From the NCBI GenBank assembly GCA_013365325.1, contig JABVXV010000071.1, positions 124,001-188,000 on the forward strand: a stretch of 64,000 bases of DNA, read 5' to 3'. The DNA is from Dipetalonema caudispina. Lineage: Eukaryota > Nematoda > Chromadorea > Rhabditida > Onchocercidae. The notes under the pieces are model-generated. The model saw only the letters and a program-made list of their open reading frames with translations. It searched no databases and had not been told where the DNA came from. This document shows positions 1-13,665 of the stretch, piece by piece (within the stretch, counting starts at the first letter, position 1; each line of letters opens with the position of its first letter). Position numbers and translations under genes: made by a program.

Positions 1-18
1 CATTTAATTCATCGTTGG

Positions 19-112
19 TTATGCTGTCAATGGTTCGGATTGCCCAACACCGCCCGCTTGTTTTATTGAATATCTCGGCAATAGTTCAGTGTTGCTCAGC
101 CTTTTCATTCTT
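19..112 (-). CDS. 3' terminal exon of an unrecognised gene (partial)
   Basis: An open stretch follows a good minus-strand acceptor (CATCATTACAG) and ends in TAA after about 31 codons, with the peptide ...RMKRLSNTELLPRYSIKQAG then GVGQSEPLTA. It enters in phase 2, so at least one upstream exon is required; I could not identify it. The composition is mixed and hydrophilic, as in a cytoplasmic tail. It lies downstream of, and on the same strand as, the large secreted-protein gene ending at 1379. The call rests only on the acceptor, the open frame and the protein-like composition. Confidence 0.35.
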
Positions 113-1378
113 CTGTAATGATGAAGTATACCGGTTAGGACTGAATTGATGTTGGAAAATATTCAAATTAGAAACCGAAAGATGGAAGTTACAATTTTCG
201 GTTATTCACCTATGCTTACCTATTTTTATGATCTTTCTGAAGAGAAATCATTGCTTCTTATAACATAATCAAAGGAGATTGTAGGAAATTTTTTTTATTT
301 TTGCTTCTTTTTCAACCAGTATCATCCTATGAAGATAATCGTTTTTGATAACATGGATATTACTTCAATGACTGCATTTTGTAATATTTGAAATCAAATA
401 AACAATTCCTGATATGGAAGACAAAGATTTCAAATCATTTTTTGCTTTTTTTTTGCTTTTTTTTTCAAAGAAAATAATGCTTCTAAAATTGATTCATCCT
501 TAATAATAGCCTACTCGGATAACAAACCTGTAGTTGAATCTCTGTCATATATCAATCGTTCAGTATAGTGGCTGATAGTTGTCAACCATTATTTCTATTT
601 AGGTAGCTTTATACTTAATTGTTGGTCTGTTATTAATTTAATTTTGAATTACTAATAGAAATAAGCCTACGAAATTTAAATTTCAAATAAAATTATGATA
701 TTTTATTGCTTATTGATAACAAAGAAATAATGAAGTGTATGCAGTAGTATCCAGTGAGAAGTTACCGTGAAACTAGCTCATGGTAAGGAGGCACAACTAA
801 CGGGTAAGATGCATGGTTAACCTTAGCAGGTGTACTGTCAAATATATAGGAGAACATAAAATTTTATTTAAAAATTGTTATCTTAACAGTGTATATTTTT
901 TAATTCAGATGTGTCTTTTTAATAAAATAAATTATCAAGTGAACAGATAAAGTGATAAAATACAACATTGAGCATATTATGCACCAAAAAATACGAATTC
1001 TACATCTAATAATTTTGACAATAAAATTTTTACAGAAATAGAAAACAAAGGTTTCTTCTTGCAATTGAGTTTTATTCGTGAAGAGTATTCCAGAATCAAA
1101 CAAACGTGTGATCCAGGACAAAACAGTTGGCAAAACGTTTCCAGTTTGCGGCAGTAATAAATTTTTCGTAAATATTAAGTCTTAGGTTTGGTGAGATCGC
1201 ATTTCGATCTTCCTAGCATGAAGTGAATAACTTTTCTGAAGTAAGTAGCCTGAGCACCGTAGTTATCTCAACACTCGTTGCTTTGCCCTCCAATAATATT
1301 GTTTTGTCCTCATGCTGGAAATGGTAGGAATTAGATCGGAAACTGTTTTTTCATGCTAGTTTTGAGATATACGGGATT
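113..1378. other. Mostly non-coding interval
   Basis: AT-rich with many stops in all frames. The only coding-like piece is a short plus-strand stretch near 755-803 (peptide EVTVKLAHGKEAQLTG followed by a GTAAGA donor), too short to call as an exon. I see no RNA gene or repeat here. Confidence 0.5.
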
Positions 1379-4300
1379 TCATTCTGCAAATTCTACATTT
1401 TGCTTAACTGTATTCATATTCTTCCTAAATGGGAATGTGCAACCAATATCAAATTGTATTTCTTCAAAGAGACACTTTCCGGATCGCCACAAGAACCAGT
1501 CATCTTTACGTTGTGCAACATTATACGTGAAAAAAGCCAAACATTTGTTATTATTTGAGGGACGTTTCAATATCACATAAGCTAATTCAGCTTCTGGACA
1601 TTGCAGTGGACAATATGTCAGTATCTGATTCCGTATTGCATCTTTTTCCTAGAACAAAAGAAATTAGCGAAAATTAAAATTATATTACCACCAACACTAA
1701 TTTCATATTTGAATACATCAATAACAAAGTGATGAACTTATCATGACCACTTATTATACTTGTAATTGTATTCACACTACTGATACTAGTGTTGTCGTGA
1801 TGGGCAGTACTACTAGTTTAATTATGAAGAAAATTAAACAGAAAAGCTAATGAGAATTGTGAAACTCACTGTGAAACAGCCATTATCATTCACTCTTGTC
1901 TTCTCAGCGTCATCTTTGAACACCAATATGCAATCAGATGGCTCTTTATCATTTTTTATCACGCAAGTGTATCGTCGAAATTCTGCAATTTTACAGTGTT
2001 TTACTTTGTATGAACACAATCTTTCTTAGCTAAATGAAATTATATTCATATTACTAATATTAGAAGCTGTTTAAGTCCAAAATTTATATCAAATTTGAAG
2101 AATCGGAGCTTGCTGATCTATTATTTTGATAAGTCTAGAAAAAGATACGATTATGTTCGAACTCAGCTTCTCCATCACAAAGAAATACAAGCAATATCCA
2201 GAAACTGCGCATTGAAATGATCTGCAATGAAAGGGAGTTTATGGTCTTAACTTTTTTTTCTTTATGATGATGATGTCATTCATCTTAGCAGTGTTGGAAA
2301 TCGTGTAATAAATGATATTTTGGTTTAAAGTGCTATGATTTATTTACATGTCTGTTCTTCGGGATATGCAGTTCAGGCGATTGAGATGATCTTTTGAATC
2401 CACCGGAACGATTTCGAATGATCAATGAAGCCACTACTAAAAGGATAGATTGCTTCCCGGATCACCTGTAAAGTCTATAAATCTCGTCCGGAAAAATGAA
2501 TGACTTGCAGAACGCAAAACATTGATTCGCCTGATAAATTAAAATTTAAGTTACTTGATAAGACGAGTAATGGGAACATCCTGAAATGAGACATTAGTGG
2601 ACTGAGTTGAGCAAAGAACCGATGAAATAAGGAAACCATTAATATTGATGTATTTCAGTTTGACCCAGAAGAATGACCTAGTAGTATCGTTATCATTGTC
2701 ACACCCAATTGTTCATCGTTTTCTTACCCCTTCACCCAGCTCTCCTATGCGTTACATATAATATTACGGTCACATATGTTGCTTTCTCTATAGAATTTCT
2801 ATCTTTGTACTTTATTATCAAAGAATGACCATTCGGACTCTATGAGAAATACGATTAATATCATAAACTTCAATAAATTAAAATAACTGTAATATTATCT
2901 TCACTTTCATTTGTTTTCTATAAATTTATCTTATAATCACTTAGTTACTATTAAGGAAAATAAATACTCGATAATTTAGTATTGTTTTAGAAAATTACTG
3001 CATGGCCCATGTTAGGCTTGCAGTTGTAACACTTTTGAGATAATCCACCAATGAAATGCCGTTTTGAAGTAATTTTACTTGTGTATTGTATAGAACCGAT
3101 TTTTCCACAAAAATTATCTTTTTTTTTAGTTCATGGAAATCTTTTCAAGCAGTACCTGGATATTTGGAGAATGGTTTTGGATAATACTCAATAACCCATT
3201 TTACTGCTTCATTGTTGTTAATTTAATTTGATATGTTAAGGGACGTTTTTATTTAAGAAATTAATGCAATTAAAAATAATACAAAATATGCTCCTATAGG
3301 TTAACTTATAGGTTCTGCTAGGATGTAGTATCAAGTTTAAGATAAGAATTGATAAAATTGTACATTTCCTCAATTTCGTTTCGTATAGTTTGAGCCTTTT
3401 CAAATTTAAATAACACTCGATCCGTTAAACATCCCAAGCAACTTTCAGAATTTTAAATTAACGTAACTCAAAAATCAATCAACATAAACTGAAAAAAAAA
3501 TGGATAGCTGATAAGAATAATTATTACATTATCAAAATTAACAAACTAACAAATTAACACTGTTCAATATATGTAACAATTCTGTCCTTTCATATCAAAT
3601 TTTACATCTTAAAATAATTTCAGGAAAGAATGAATGATGTTTACATTTCAGCGAGAATGAAAATGAATTCATTTCACCTTTTACATTGAAGCAACAATTT
3701 ATAGCTTGTTGAAATCTTCAATCAATTAAATTAAAAGTGTTCCTGTCAGTGGCATCCTTTCATACGGTAAATGTTTCAGAAATAAAAATTAACAATTTTC
3801 TCCAACAAATGATTTGTTCATTTCATCAACAGCACTGCAATGGACACGGCAGAGAACATAATGGAACTGGTTGGAAACAAACTGAAACAAAAGAAATTAT
3901 TATCACCAATTGTTATGTAGGAGAGCTAATCATTGGGAAAAGTAATTAATGAAAAGAGATGAAATTACTATGAGGAAATTCATTTGCATAAATAGTATAA
4001 AACCTTCTAACTTACTTATAAGATAAGTATCATTTTATTTTTATCCTCACTGACTTCACCATTAGGGTCAAATGATATTGCTGATGATTATAATAATCAA
4101 AAGAAAAAAAAAAAGAAAGAAACATTTAACAACTTAAAAGGACTTACAGATCGAACAACGACAACAACAACAACCTGCAAAAATGTTTTGCATTGATGTG
4201 TAGTAATTTGGATATATCCAAAGAATGGCACTAATTGAATAAACCTAAGAGGTGACACTCATTGCCAATCTTATATTCGTACTTTACAGTAATTGACTTC

Positions 4301-7300
4301 AATTTTTTTTCATGCTATTTCTAAAGATAATCAAATATTAATGTGATGAATTTAATTAACTTACAAGGAAGTAATAAACAGTAAGGTGAACAGCTTGTAG
4401 CAGATCCACTACCACAGCTCTGATATCCACTACCACTACCACTACCGCAGCATTTCCCACCTGATTCTAGACCAAACATTGATGTTGGGGCCTTTAATAA
4501 TGGTTGTATGCTCTGAACTGTCGTTTTCGGCAAGCCGGTATAGAGTGGTTTCTGTGAAATGTATGACTGATAAGGTATGGGATTGAAAAGCTGAGCTGTA
4601 TAAGGGAACTTCATTAAATTCGGCGGTTGTTGAGGTAATGACTGTGGGACGAATTGCGCTTTATTAACTTTTACTGATCCTACAAAAAAAATTGACTTTT
4701 TTTAACTTCTGAAATTGTCGTTATTAAGGGAAGTTATGCATCACTAAATCTTTGATTGTTCGAGATTCAGGATAACATACATTAAATCAACAAAAAAGCG
4801 ATCTACATCGATTTTTTTCAACCAACTGCCATAATAGGATAGATATCCTTAAAGTTACAATCAAGTCAAGACATGATGACTGTCGAAGAAAGGCTATCCA
4901 AATTATTGACAACTTAACCGGCTGATGAAATGCGAAAAGACTGTGATTATCCCTCCTAACTGTGATCTTATCAAATTAAGGAAAGCCCAGTTTTTCGGTT
5001 GCATATCCGAAAACGTAACTATAGAAACAGAGCTTAATGCATATAGGGTTGATGCAATATTAAAATATGAATTTACAACAAAAAACAAACCAGCGATGTC
5101 GTATTCAGGAGAAATGCTCGCATATCGATTTTGTATTACTGGGATAGGAAAAATGGTTGTTGAAACAATATCCTTGGAGGATACGCCAATAAATTTTTCT
5201 GCATTTCTTCCTATAAGAGTATATGGATTATTTCTTTCAGTAAAGCTAGGTATGGATGTTTTTTGAAGATGAAAAACTGGTAATCAATGGTCTAAGTAGT
5301 TGTTATTATTGGACGAATTTTCTTCCACAGTGTTATCAGTAACTAGTAATGTAGTAATATATCGTCGCAAAGAGTCAAATAATTGAAAAGTATATATATA
5401 TGTCAATCCCTTAAAAACCATTTTCAAATAGCAATATAAAATTAACGTCGTTAATTCATATCCAATACAATTAAAGCCTTCATCAGGATCATCAAGATTT
5501 CTTCCTCATTGTTTTAAAGAGAATATGTCAAATAAAGTTGTCCCTTAAGGTTTAAAATTTTTGAAAATTGCTTGAAATTTTTCAAGTAAAAAAAGAAGAA
5601 CCTTCAGGTATTTTGAACTGATAATCAGTTATCTGTGTATTTCGTGAGTTTTCATCTCGAATTGAATTCCGATTTTTGCCGACCGAAAAAAATATTATGT
5701 TATGTAAAGTAATAAATTAGACTAGTAAGATCATTTCCCAGATCAGGACTAAACTGCGGAACTCAAAAGGATTATAAACTAATTAACAGTTCGTATTCAT
5801 GCATCCTATTTAGAACTAATCTTTAAAATTTTAATTCCAGAATTTCAAAATTATTACTTGGATTGACCAACGAGTGTATCCGGAAAGGATACCCCGATAT
5901 TGCATATGTTTTGTAAAAAATGCATTGAAATACAGTAAGTACTTACTTTGAAATATTAATTAATTTCGAATTACACTTACTATAGTTATGATGTTGTCAG
6001 AATTGCCATCACTGTTATCTTCATATCCACGAAAATTGTTGGTAAAGGATGTCTTGCCACTATTTTTAATCTGGTTGGAAATTTCGCATTATCATCAAAA
6101 AAAAAAAAAAAAAAAAAATTGCTTTTCATTTTCCAACGGGATTTTTTTGCACAATCTGACTAACAACTTCTGACAAAATAACATATATGCATTACTTTTC
6201 GTTATGAATATAAATATTTTTTCAATATCTAAAATGTATATTTGAGCGTTAAGAAGTGAGAAATAAAACTTACTAAGCATAGCATTTTTGATTAAATCAA
6301 ACTATAATTGATAACATCAATAAATTCTTGTAAAATACAAAGTTCTTTGATAATACGTTGAAATAATGAAACTAAAAAGAAATACACCTCATTGGATACT
6401 TTGGAAAGAAGATCATTGTAAAGTATCTCTGGTGCAGGAAGTTCAGTATTAAATTTAGAATCCTTTTCATTTTCATATAGTTCTTTCGAGTAACTTGTTC
6501 CCAGTGATCTTTCTGAAGCTTCTTCATAACGGTGATGCGATATTTTGACCTTGGAATTCTCCTTAACATATGAAGGGTTGATTACGGTTCTTTCATGCTG
6601 CGCTACTGTTGCAATTGATGGAATTTCCGTCACCACTGATAATGGAATAGATGTTGGAAGTGGTATGATGGCAGGTAAAGTTGATGCAGAAATGTTAATT
6701 GTCTTTGAAGGTTCTTCTGCCCTGATAGTACTTGCATCTGAGGTCAAGCAGGGAGTATCGGATACTTCAGTGTGCATTTTCAGTTCAGAAATAGGAAGGA
6801 TAACATGTTGACTTGATTCGCCAAGCTTCATCGATGATGTTCCATACCAGTTCATGGACTCTGCATGACCATCATGAGTAGCTTCTTTGACTGGTATCTC
6901 GGTTCGATGAATTCCTGCTAGAATGGAAATAGGTGTTACCGTAATTGCTGGTGCTATTTCCTTTATCATCTCCGGAAACACCGATGGCATTACTACTTTT
7001 GAATCTGAAAATATTAAACAATGAGGGATTAAGAAAAAATTAAGTGAGCAAATTCCGTTGTTATGCAGTTACTGGTAATTAAATTACAAAGAAATCATTT
7101 TAAAAAAAGGTGAAATCTAGTGTGTTAATAATTAAGCAGAAATTAATAATTAAGCAAAAACTGCAACAATCATTATCACTATTCTATACAGTTTCTTAGG
7201 TTCTAATCAAAATTTCTGATTATTTTAGAACAATGATTATTAAATGCCTGTGTCTGATGATATGATTTCATTGTTCGAAGTAAGCTGCGAACTGATATTA

Positions 7301-10300
7301 AAGCTACTTGATGCAGCTTGCTTAATTTCTTCAGTAACCGTTATACTCTCTTGTGTGGTACCACTGGCAATTTCAGTAGCAGAATGTTTTAATGCCAAAT
7401 CGTCATGGTTTTCGGTCGATTTCAACAATTCTTCACCATCTACATCATTGAATTCATTTTTCGTCGGTGAGGACATTGGCGGTGGCAGTGTTATTGTCAT
7501 TGCATAGGTTGATGTTGAATACCAATCTACAAACTTATCGAAGAATTCAAAAATAGTGATACAGTGAAATTTCACAATGCCAATGAATTGATAAGAAGCA
7601 AAAATGTTAATTAAATTTAAACTAAATCGGACTGAGAGATGTTTAAATTCAACCGTTAAAAAAAAGTCTACCCGTTTTTTTCTTCGCTAACAACAGCAAA
7701 TATCTAATTATTTTTGACAAGGTTGTAGCTTTACGATTTAAATAATTGAATTCAATCAGTATATATTATCATAAAAAATATTAGTTGGGTCGAATGTTCA
7801 AAATAATATCAGCTTATTCTTTACTTGAATCAGTGATGATATATATTGCTAACTGTACAATATTATACATTCAACGGTTTATAACTATTTGTGCTTTTCA
7901 CTCAATGAAATATTGAAAAATCCATAAAGGAAGGAAAAAGAGGAAGATTATCTATTCTTAACAAGACTATGAGGTCAATGTAAACTTTTTATCATTGCTG
8001 AAGCAAACTTTGACCTTCGATAACTCAAAAAGGGAGTATGCCAAAAAAGGTAAAATTTTTTTTCGAACCGCATATTTGATCTGGTGTGACTTTAATTGCA
8101 AAACAAGTTGACGTTGTCACATGTCGTAGCATTAAGACATATACACTGCACTAATAACTTACGAAATAATGACTAATGAGTACATTCAAAGTACAATCAT
8201 TTGATACAAGATTGTCTTATTTTAAAAAGTGATAACACGTGATACGATGAAGCTTGTTGTGAACTATAAGCATGAACTGAATAATGCAGGAAGGGAATTA
8301 ATTAATTTTATTTTTGTATCGGAAGCAATTCTCTTACTATAAAGAATTAATTACCTATGGTGAGTGGATGTGTATCGGAACTCATCTTCGTTTTATTGAT
8401 CTGAAAATACTTTCTGTTGGCATGTGCTTCCTATTCCAATCATCCATTTAATGGCAAGAGAACAAATTTATATTGTATATTACTATTTAATAATGATTTC
8501 ATTCTGAATTGCAGAATTTCTTCTCTAAGATAATAATTTCATTTCTTTTTTATTAATGAAACTTGTTAACTGTTCAGAACAGATTTTTCTTGATAAGCAT
8601 TTGCAAGCTATATTACTGCTACTCTTATCACTTGATTATTGATATTTAAATTTCAGCAGAAAACCGAACATTTAATTGAGAATGTTGAAACTGTATTTTG
8701 TTTTTAAAAAAATTTCATGAAGTAAAACAAGAAGTGTGAATAAACAACCTGTTCCTGCTCAGAAATATCGGTGTAACCCAACCGGACTGGACTTTCGCCA
8801 TGTTTAACTATTTCTTCATTTTCATAGTAGGGGAAAACTTTGGTTAAATAAAAGGTACCATTGGTTTGAGAATTTTTTTCATCAATTCCAGCAATATTGC
8901 CGGTACTGCTTTTAGTATCTAAATTAGTGAATGAATGATGTTCTTCCAAATAGTATCCATCACTGAGTGATGATTGCTGCTCTGAATTAGATCCATCTTC
9001 TAAGTCATCTGTTTGCTGTCCAAAATTATCCAAAGTTGCTTTCTCATCTGTAACATCTGGGATATCATCAACTGATAAACTGTGTTGAGATCCAAGCGTA
9101 GATATTCCATCAGAAGTTGCTGTTGGCGTGAATGTCTCTTCATGGGTGGTTACTACCAATGTGTTGCCATTACTTCTATTGCTTTTAACGGCGTCAGATC
9201 CAAAGTATTTAAAACTTCTAGAAATTGTTTCCTGTTTTAAAGATATCTGTCTAATTGATGACACATTATTAGAGATAGTGTTTCCATTCCTACTGGAAAA
9301 ATGAGAAGGTAATAGTAATTGGATCCTTGGCTTAACAGGATTTTTCGCAAAAGAAGATATATTTGTTGTCCGAAACAAATTTTTTTCAATTTGTTGTGAA
9401 TTATTCCGATCTAACATATCAGCAGAATTTTTCGTGTTTCCCAAAATGTTCCTTTCATGGTAATCACCAGAATGTTGAACAGCTGATCCCTGAGATTTTG
9501 TGTTTGCAGCACGTAAGTTCGTCGAAATATCGAGTTTAACGATTGAAGATGGCACTGTATTTGTCGATGAATTTGGAAAGTATTCGTTGATATGAGTGGA
9601 AGTTTCGAATATCAAATTAGACCCGTAATAGCTTCCTGATATTTCTTGAGTTTCTGAAAAATTACTTGTTGTTTGCTCTTTTGTAGTTTCGTTGGATAGA
9701 GCATCGATGGCAAACGACGATATATTATTGTTTACGAAATTGGAAAGCAGTTGTTTTGATGTGATATCCGGTAATGGTACCGTTTCTTGTGAAATTGAAG
9801 TTTTCTGCATTGTTGTGGGGGTAGTTATGGGTATCGTATTTTGAGCTTGAAATTGTTGCTTGCTACTTGACGGGTTGTGGATTATTATGGCATTGGAAGT
9901 TGTAAAATACGACGGTTCGTATTCCTCTAATTTTGGCTGCTTTGTGGCCATGAGATAAGATGAATCCAGCGCTTGGTGCTGTGTTGATGCAGAAACTGTT
10001 GAAGCAAGAAAAAAGGTTGAAGATATCGAAGAAGAATGTTGTTGCTGCAATTCGTTGTTACCGGAAGATGTTGACAGTTCCTGAGGTGCATAAATCGGTT
10101 CGACAGGTATTTCTGTTGCTACCTCTTTTCCGGTTTTCACGTTTTCGGTCGAAATGCTCTCGGTTGTCGAAGATTGTTGGAATATTCCTACTTCAACTTC
10201 ACGTTCTCCACTTGAATTAGTAGTTGTACGTTGCTCATTAAAACTATCGGTGGCTGTAAAAGACAAAAAAAAAGACTAAAGTAGATAAGTTTTTATCAAT

Positions 10301-13151
10301 CCTTCAGTAAGTGATTCGGATTATCGGACTACGAAATTATTTTATTTATTTTGTGTCTTTTACATTGTTCAATCCATACTTGAACCGAAATTTTAGAATC
10401 CCACTTCTTTTTTTTTGCTTTACATGCTAGAAATTAAAAAATATTAGGAAGATTTATCGATGACTTGCTGGTAATAATATATATTTACAAATCTAACAGT
10501 AAGGATTCTGAATCTAACAGCAAGGTCCAGAGTGTTCAGTAAACGATGTAAATACACATGCAATAATGACAATAATCGTTCTTTGTTTTTTTTCTACCAA
10601 TATTTGACGAAAGGATACCATTCCTACTTTTAGATTCTAAACAAAAAAGCAAAGAATGGAATCCTGAAACTTCTGACTCAAAAATCTTTCACTAAAAGTA
10701 TGCTTTTTTGACCAACAATAAATATTAATGGTTTGTCAATTTATTCAAGTTCTCCGTCTAAAAGTAATATCCATAAAAAGTATTGGAAATTAAAACCATA
10801 CCTTGTTTTCGAACATTTGAAATGCTAGCTGTCTTTTCAATATTAGTTGCTAAAGCCGTATAATTCTGACCAAGATTCCGGATTGTGAATAACACTTTGG
10901 CTGAATGATGCACTTTACTGACATTTAATCGGTATTTCAGATTTTCTCGTCTGTTACTAAACGATTATTACAGGTAATGGCTGAACGATGCACTTTACTG
11001 ACATTTAATCGGTATTTCAGATCTTCTTATCTGTTACTAAACAATTATTTCAAGTAAAATTACTTTTTAACATGCATAATTAATGGAACTGCTTGTTTAG
11101 TAACACCATATTAACCTAATTCCCAACTCAATAAGTTAATTTTTCATAGGCGAAAAGTTCATAAATGATATAAAAAAGTCGAGAAAAAAAAAGGAAAAGA
11201 ATGAGGAAGTGTGTTCAATATCAGTTTGTATCTCGACTTTTCTGGTGATTCCCCTAACAAAACTTTTAACGGATACATTAATGACCGGATACATTAATGT
11301 TCAGATTTGTTTCGATCACAAAATTCATAACGCTTGCGAAGATATCTCAAAATATTTGTTTCATTTCTACATTTTAATGTTAAAAGCGATGCATTTCATT
11401 TTTTCATTACTTTGCATTCGTTCTGTTTCACTAAAAAAAGTTGAGCAACTCACATTACACGTTGATATGAAGCATCTGGTTGTGGAATATCAGGTGGCGG
11501 ATAGAAATTCACTTGCGATTTCCCAACATTTGGTGATATACCTCTTTTAAAAGACGTATTAATACCTGAATGAACAACAAAAATTAAGGTCAATTTGTAA
11601 TTTTCAACAAATTTTTAGTTTTCTTGATATATTATCTCTAGTTATCCGCTCTACGAATGATTCATTATTTTGTTTGAGGAAGAGTAACTTATACTTCCAT
11701 CATTCATATGTATTTTCCTTTTTATCACTGCTACATTTAATCAGAAGACGAAAAAAAAAAAATTTGAAGTAGAACGAAACAGAATAGAACTATGAAACTA
11801 AATTCGTAAAAATGTGAAACTGTACAGTTGTCAATGATTATACCTAACAATAGGTAATTTTTTATGGAAATTCCAAACTGAGTTTCAACATTTTTGTGGC
11901 AGAATTTTTGTGTACAAAAATTTGTATTTTAATGCCTTATCAAACATAATGTAACAAGATTTATCGTTTGTACACGATCATGGTTGAACGACATTCTGAG
12001 CCTACATCATGATGGACAAATGAAGAAATTTAATTAGATTTCATGAAATAAAGAACAACCCAAATTCTTCTGAAATTTCTAACAGTTGAGAGGTTTCCTT
12101 GAAAAAAGTTTCGAAGAAACTAAAAAATCCAAACCTTATTTCCATGGTCATAAGCAATAAAAAAACTGATGAAAAACATAAATGACGTATGGTAATTAAA
12201 AAAAAAAAAGTGAAAAAAAGAAATTATCAAAATGTCTGAATAAAACAATTTCATTCATACAAATAAGAAATGATGAATCCTTCATTTTTATCTTTAGCAT
12301 TCGGTTTATTTTATTATAAAAGATAAACCGATACTAGAGGTGCAAATAAAAGATTACTCGTTATATCGATCATTTTTAGTTTGTATTATATTTTGTTTTT
12401 ATTTGGATATCTTGATAATTTTCCGAATTATTTTCTTTTAATTATCCTACTTGATTTAAGTTTTCCATGAGTGCCATGAAAATATTGCAAAATTTCAATT
12501 TTTTCGAGCCAATATACATATATATATATATATATATTTTTTTTTGTTATCGATCTGGGGAATTTGAATTTTATTTAACATTTCCAATAAGGAAAGTATT
12601 TAGTTTCCCCCTCCAAAATAAACAAGTATCCATAAATTTGGATTATCATTGTAACAGCAAACAATCTTTTTTTACCCCCAAAACTTTTTAGAACTTTATC
12701 CTGGTCAAATAACAAAGTCGTATTGACAAACAACAAGAAATTGAAAGTAAAAACAAGGTAATTTCTGAAAATCATATTTCTAAAAGCAGCAAATTAGTTT
12801 GCATTACTAAACTATTTAATCTTTATTGTGCAATAAACTTGGCGATAGAAATTTTACAGAAAAAATATGAAACTGGTGTAGTCTTAAAATATTATAAGGT
12901 AAGACAAAACTGTTTTCAATACAGAAGTGAATCAGAAAAATGACCGACGATTTAGGTTAGCAGATGTTGGAGTGAGTGAACCCAATTTTAAAACATGAGA
13001 TTCATGAAAATTGGCAATTTCTGCCTATAGATTGGAAGAAATGAAATAGATAATGACACTTACCGAAAAAAATGGGCTTTTCATGAGCGAAATGATACTG
13101 AGATTTTCCATAATTGAATAACAAAGGTAGCAAAACTCTTAGATACCTCAT
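1379..13151 (-). CDS. Large secreted Ser/Thr-rich protein with Cys-rich C-terminus
   Basis: Function not recognised. Exon 1 (13151-13074) encodes a signal peptide, MRYLRVLLPLLFNYG. Phase-compatible exons follow at 11565-11459, 10865-10802, 10253-8749 (501 codons, Ser/Thr/Asn/Gln-rich), 8400-8355, 7526-7248, 7004-6388, 6070-5981, 5245-5091, 4679-4365, 4174-4148 and 3881-3831, then about 2020-1870 and 1648-1379 (stop TGA). The middle looks mucin-like and suited to O-glycosylation. Residues then turn Gly/Ser/Cys-rich (CCGSGSGSGYQSC), followed by CCCCCRC. The last 140 residues form a Cys-rich domain with motifs CKIAEFRRYTC and DIGCTFPF. The junctions 6.0 to 5.25 kb and 3.8 to 2.0 kb do not match in phase, so at least one small exon is missing at each. 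The product is probably an extracellular, cuticle or surface protein of nematode-specific type; that is inference from composition only. Confidence 0.65.
10901..11047. repeat. Tandem duplication, 80 bp period
   Basis: Two head-to-tail copies start at 10901 and 10981 with CTGAAYGATGCACTTTACTG and stay aligned for about 65-70 bp with a handful of substitutions. They sit in the second intron of the large secreted-protein gene, and no exon is duplicated. Confidence 0.85.
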
Positions 13152-13393
13152 CTTGAACAGTTTCTCTATAGAAGAGCTTAAAATGTATTAATAGAAATAC
13201 CTGAAATTTTCATATTTGCAATCTTTGAAATTATCTTTCCTTTCCTTACACATTATAAATACCTCATAAATTGTAAAAGAAATGAAAGAGTGCTAAATGC
13301 TAGCACAATTTTACATGTTTAAGCTGATAAATGTAGGTATCGAAGGATTAACAAAGCAACAGTTTGCTGATAAAAAACTTTATCATTAAATGA

Positions 13394-13618
13394 TTAAAAC
13401 TCATCGTTACTATACAAATATTGACAGTAACTTAAACAGTAATTAACAACGGTTATTGCGATACAGAATGTGACGAGCAAACAGTGTAGAAAGAAATGTG
13501 CATGCCATTTAAAAAGATCCGGATGGTATCGGTCAAGGCGTGACCAGTGGTATCTAGTATTTGTGATTGGGAAACTGGTTCTAGAGTTCATGCTTGAGCT
13601 TGATTCATCTCGAAGCAT
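13394..13618 (-). CDS. Possible small single-pass membrane protein
   Basis: A 74-codon open frame has a hydrophilic start (MLRDESSSSMNSRTSF), a basic-aromatic stretch and a hydrophobic segment (residues about 46-66, HCLLVTFCIAITVVNYCLSY), ending in a short tail and stop. The frame stays open upstream to about 13665, so the true start may lie in an earlier exon. It is on the same strand as, and about 240 bp upstream of, the signal-peptide exon of the large secreted protein. No family is recognised; the call rests on composition and a plausible membrane segment. Confidence 0.3.
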   Translation of the reverse strand: MLRDESSSSMNSRTSFPITNTRYHWSRLDRYHPDLFKWHAHFFLHCLLVTFCIAITVVNYCLSYCQYLYSNDEF

Positions 13619-13665
13619 TGATGTCGTCCTTCTGTATTCCTCTGCTTCTCCCCATTTTTAACTTC

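Noticed and set aside
4925..5266. 113-codon plus-strand open frame
   Set aside because: The minus strand has matching acceptor, donor and phase with the next exon of the large secreted-protein gene (5245-5091), so the plus frame is taken as its shadow.
6545..7507. Plus-strand frames at 6545-6811 and 7244-7507
   Set aside because: Both are antisense to long Ser/Thr-rich minus-strand exons with proper splice sites.
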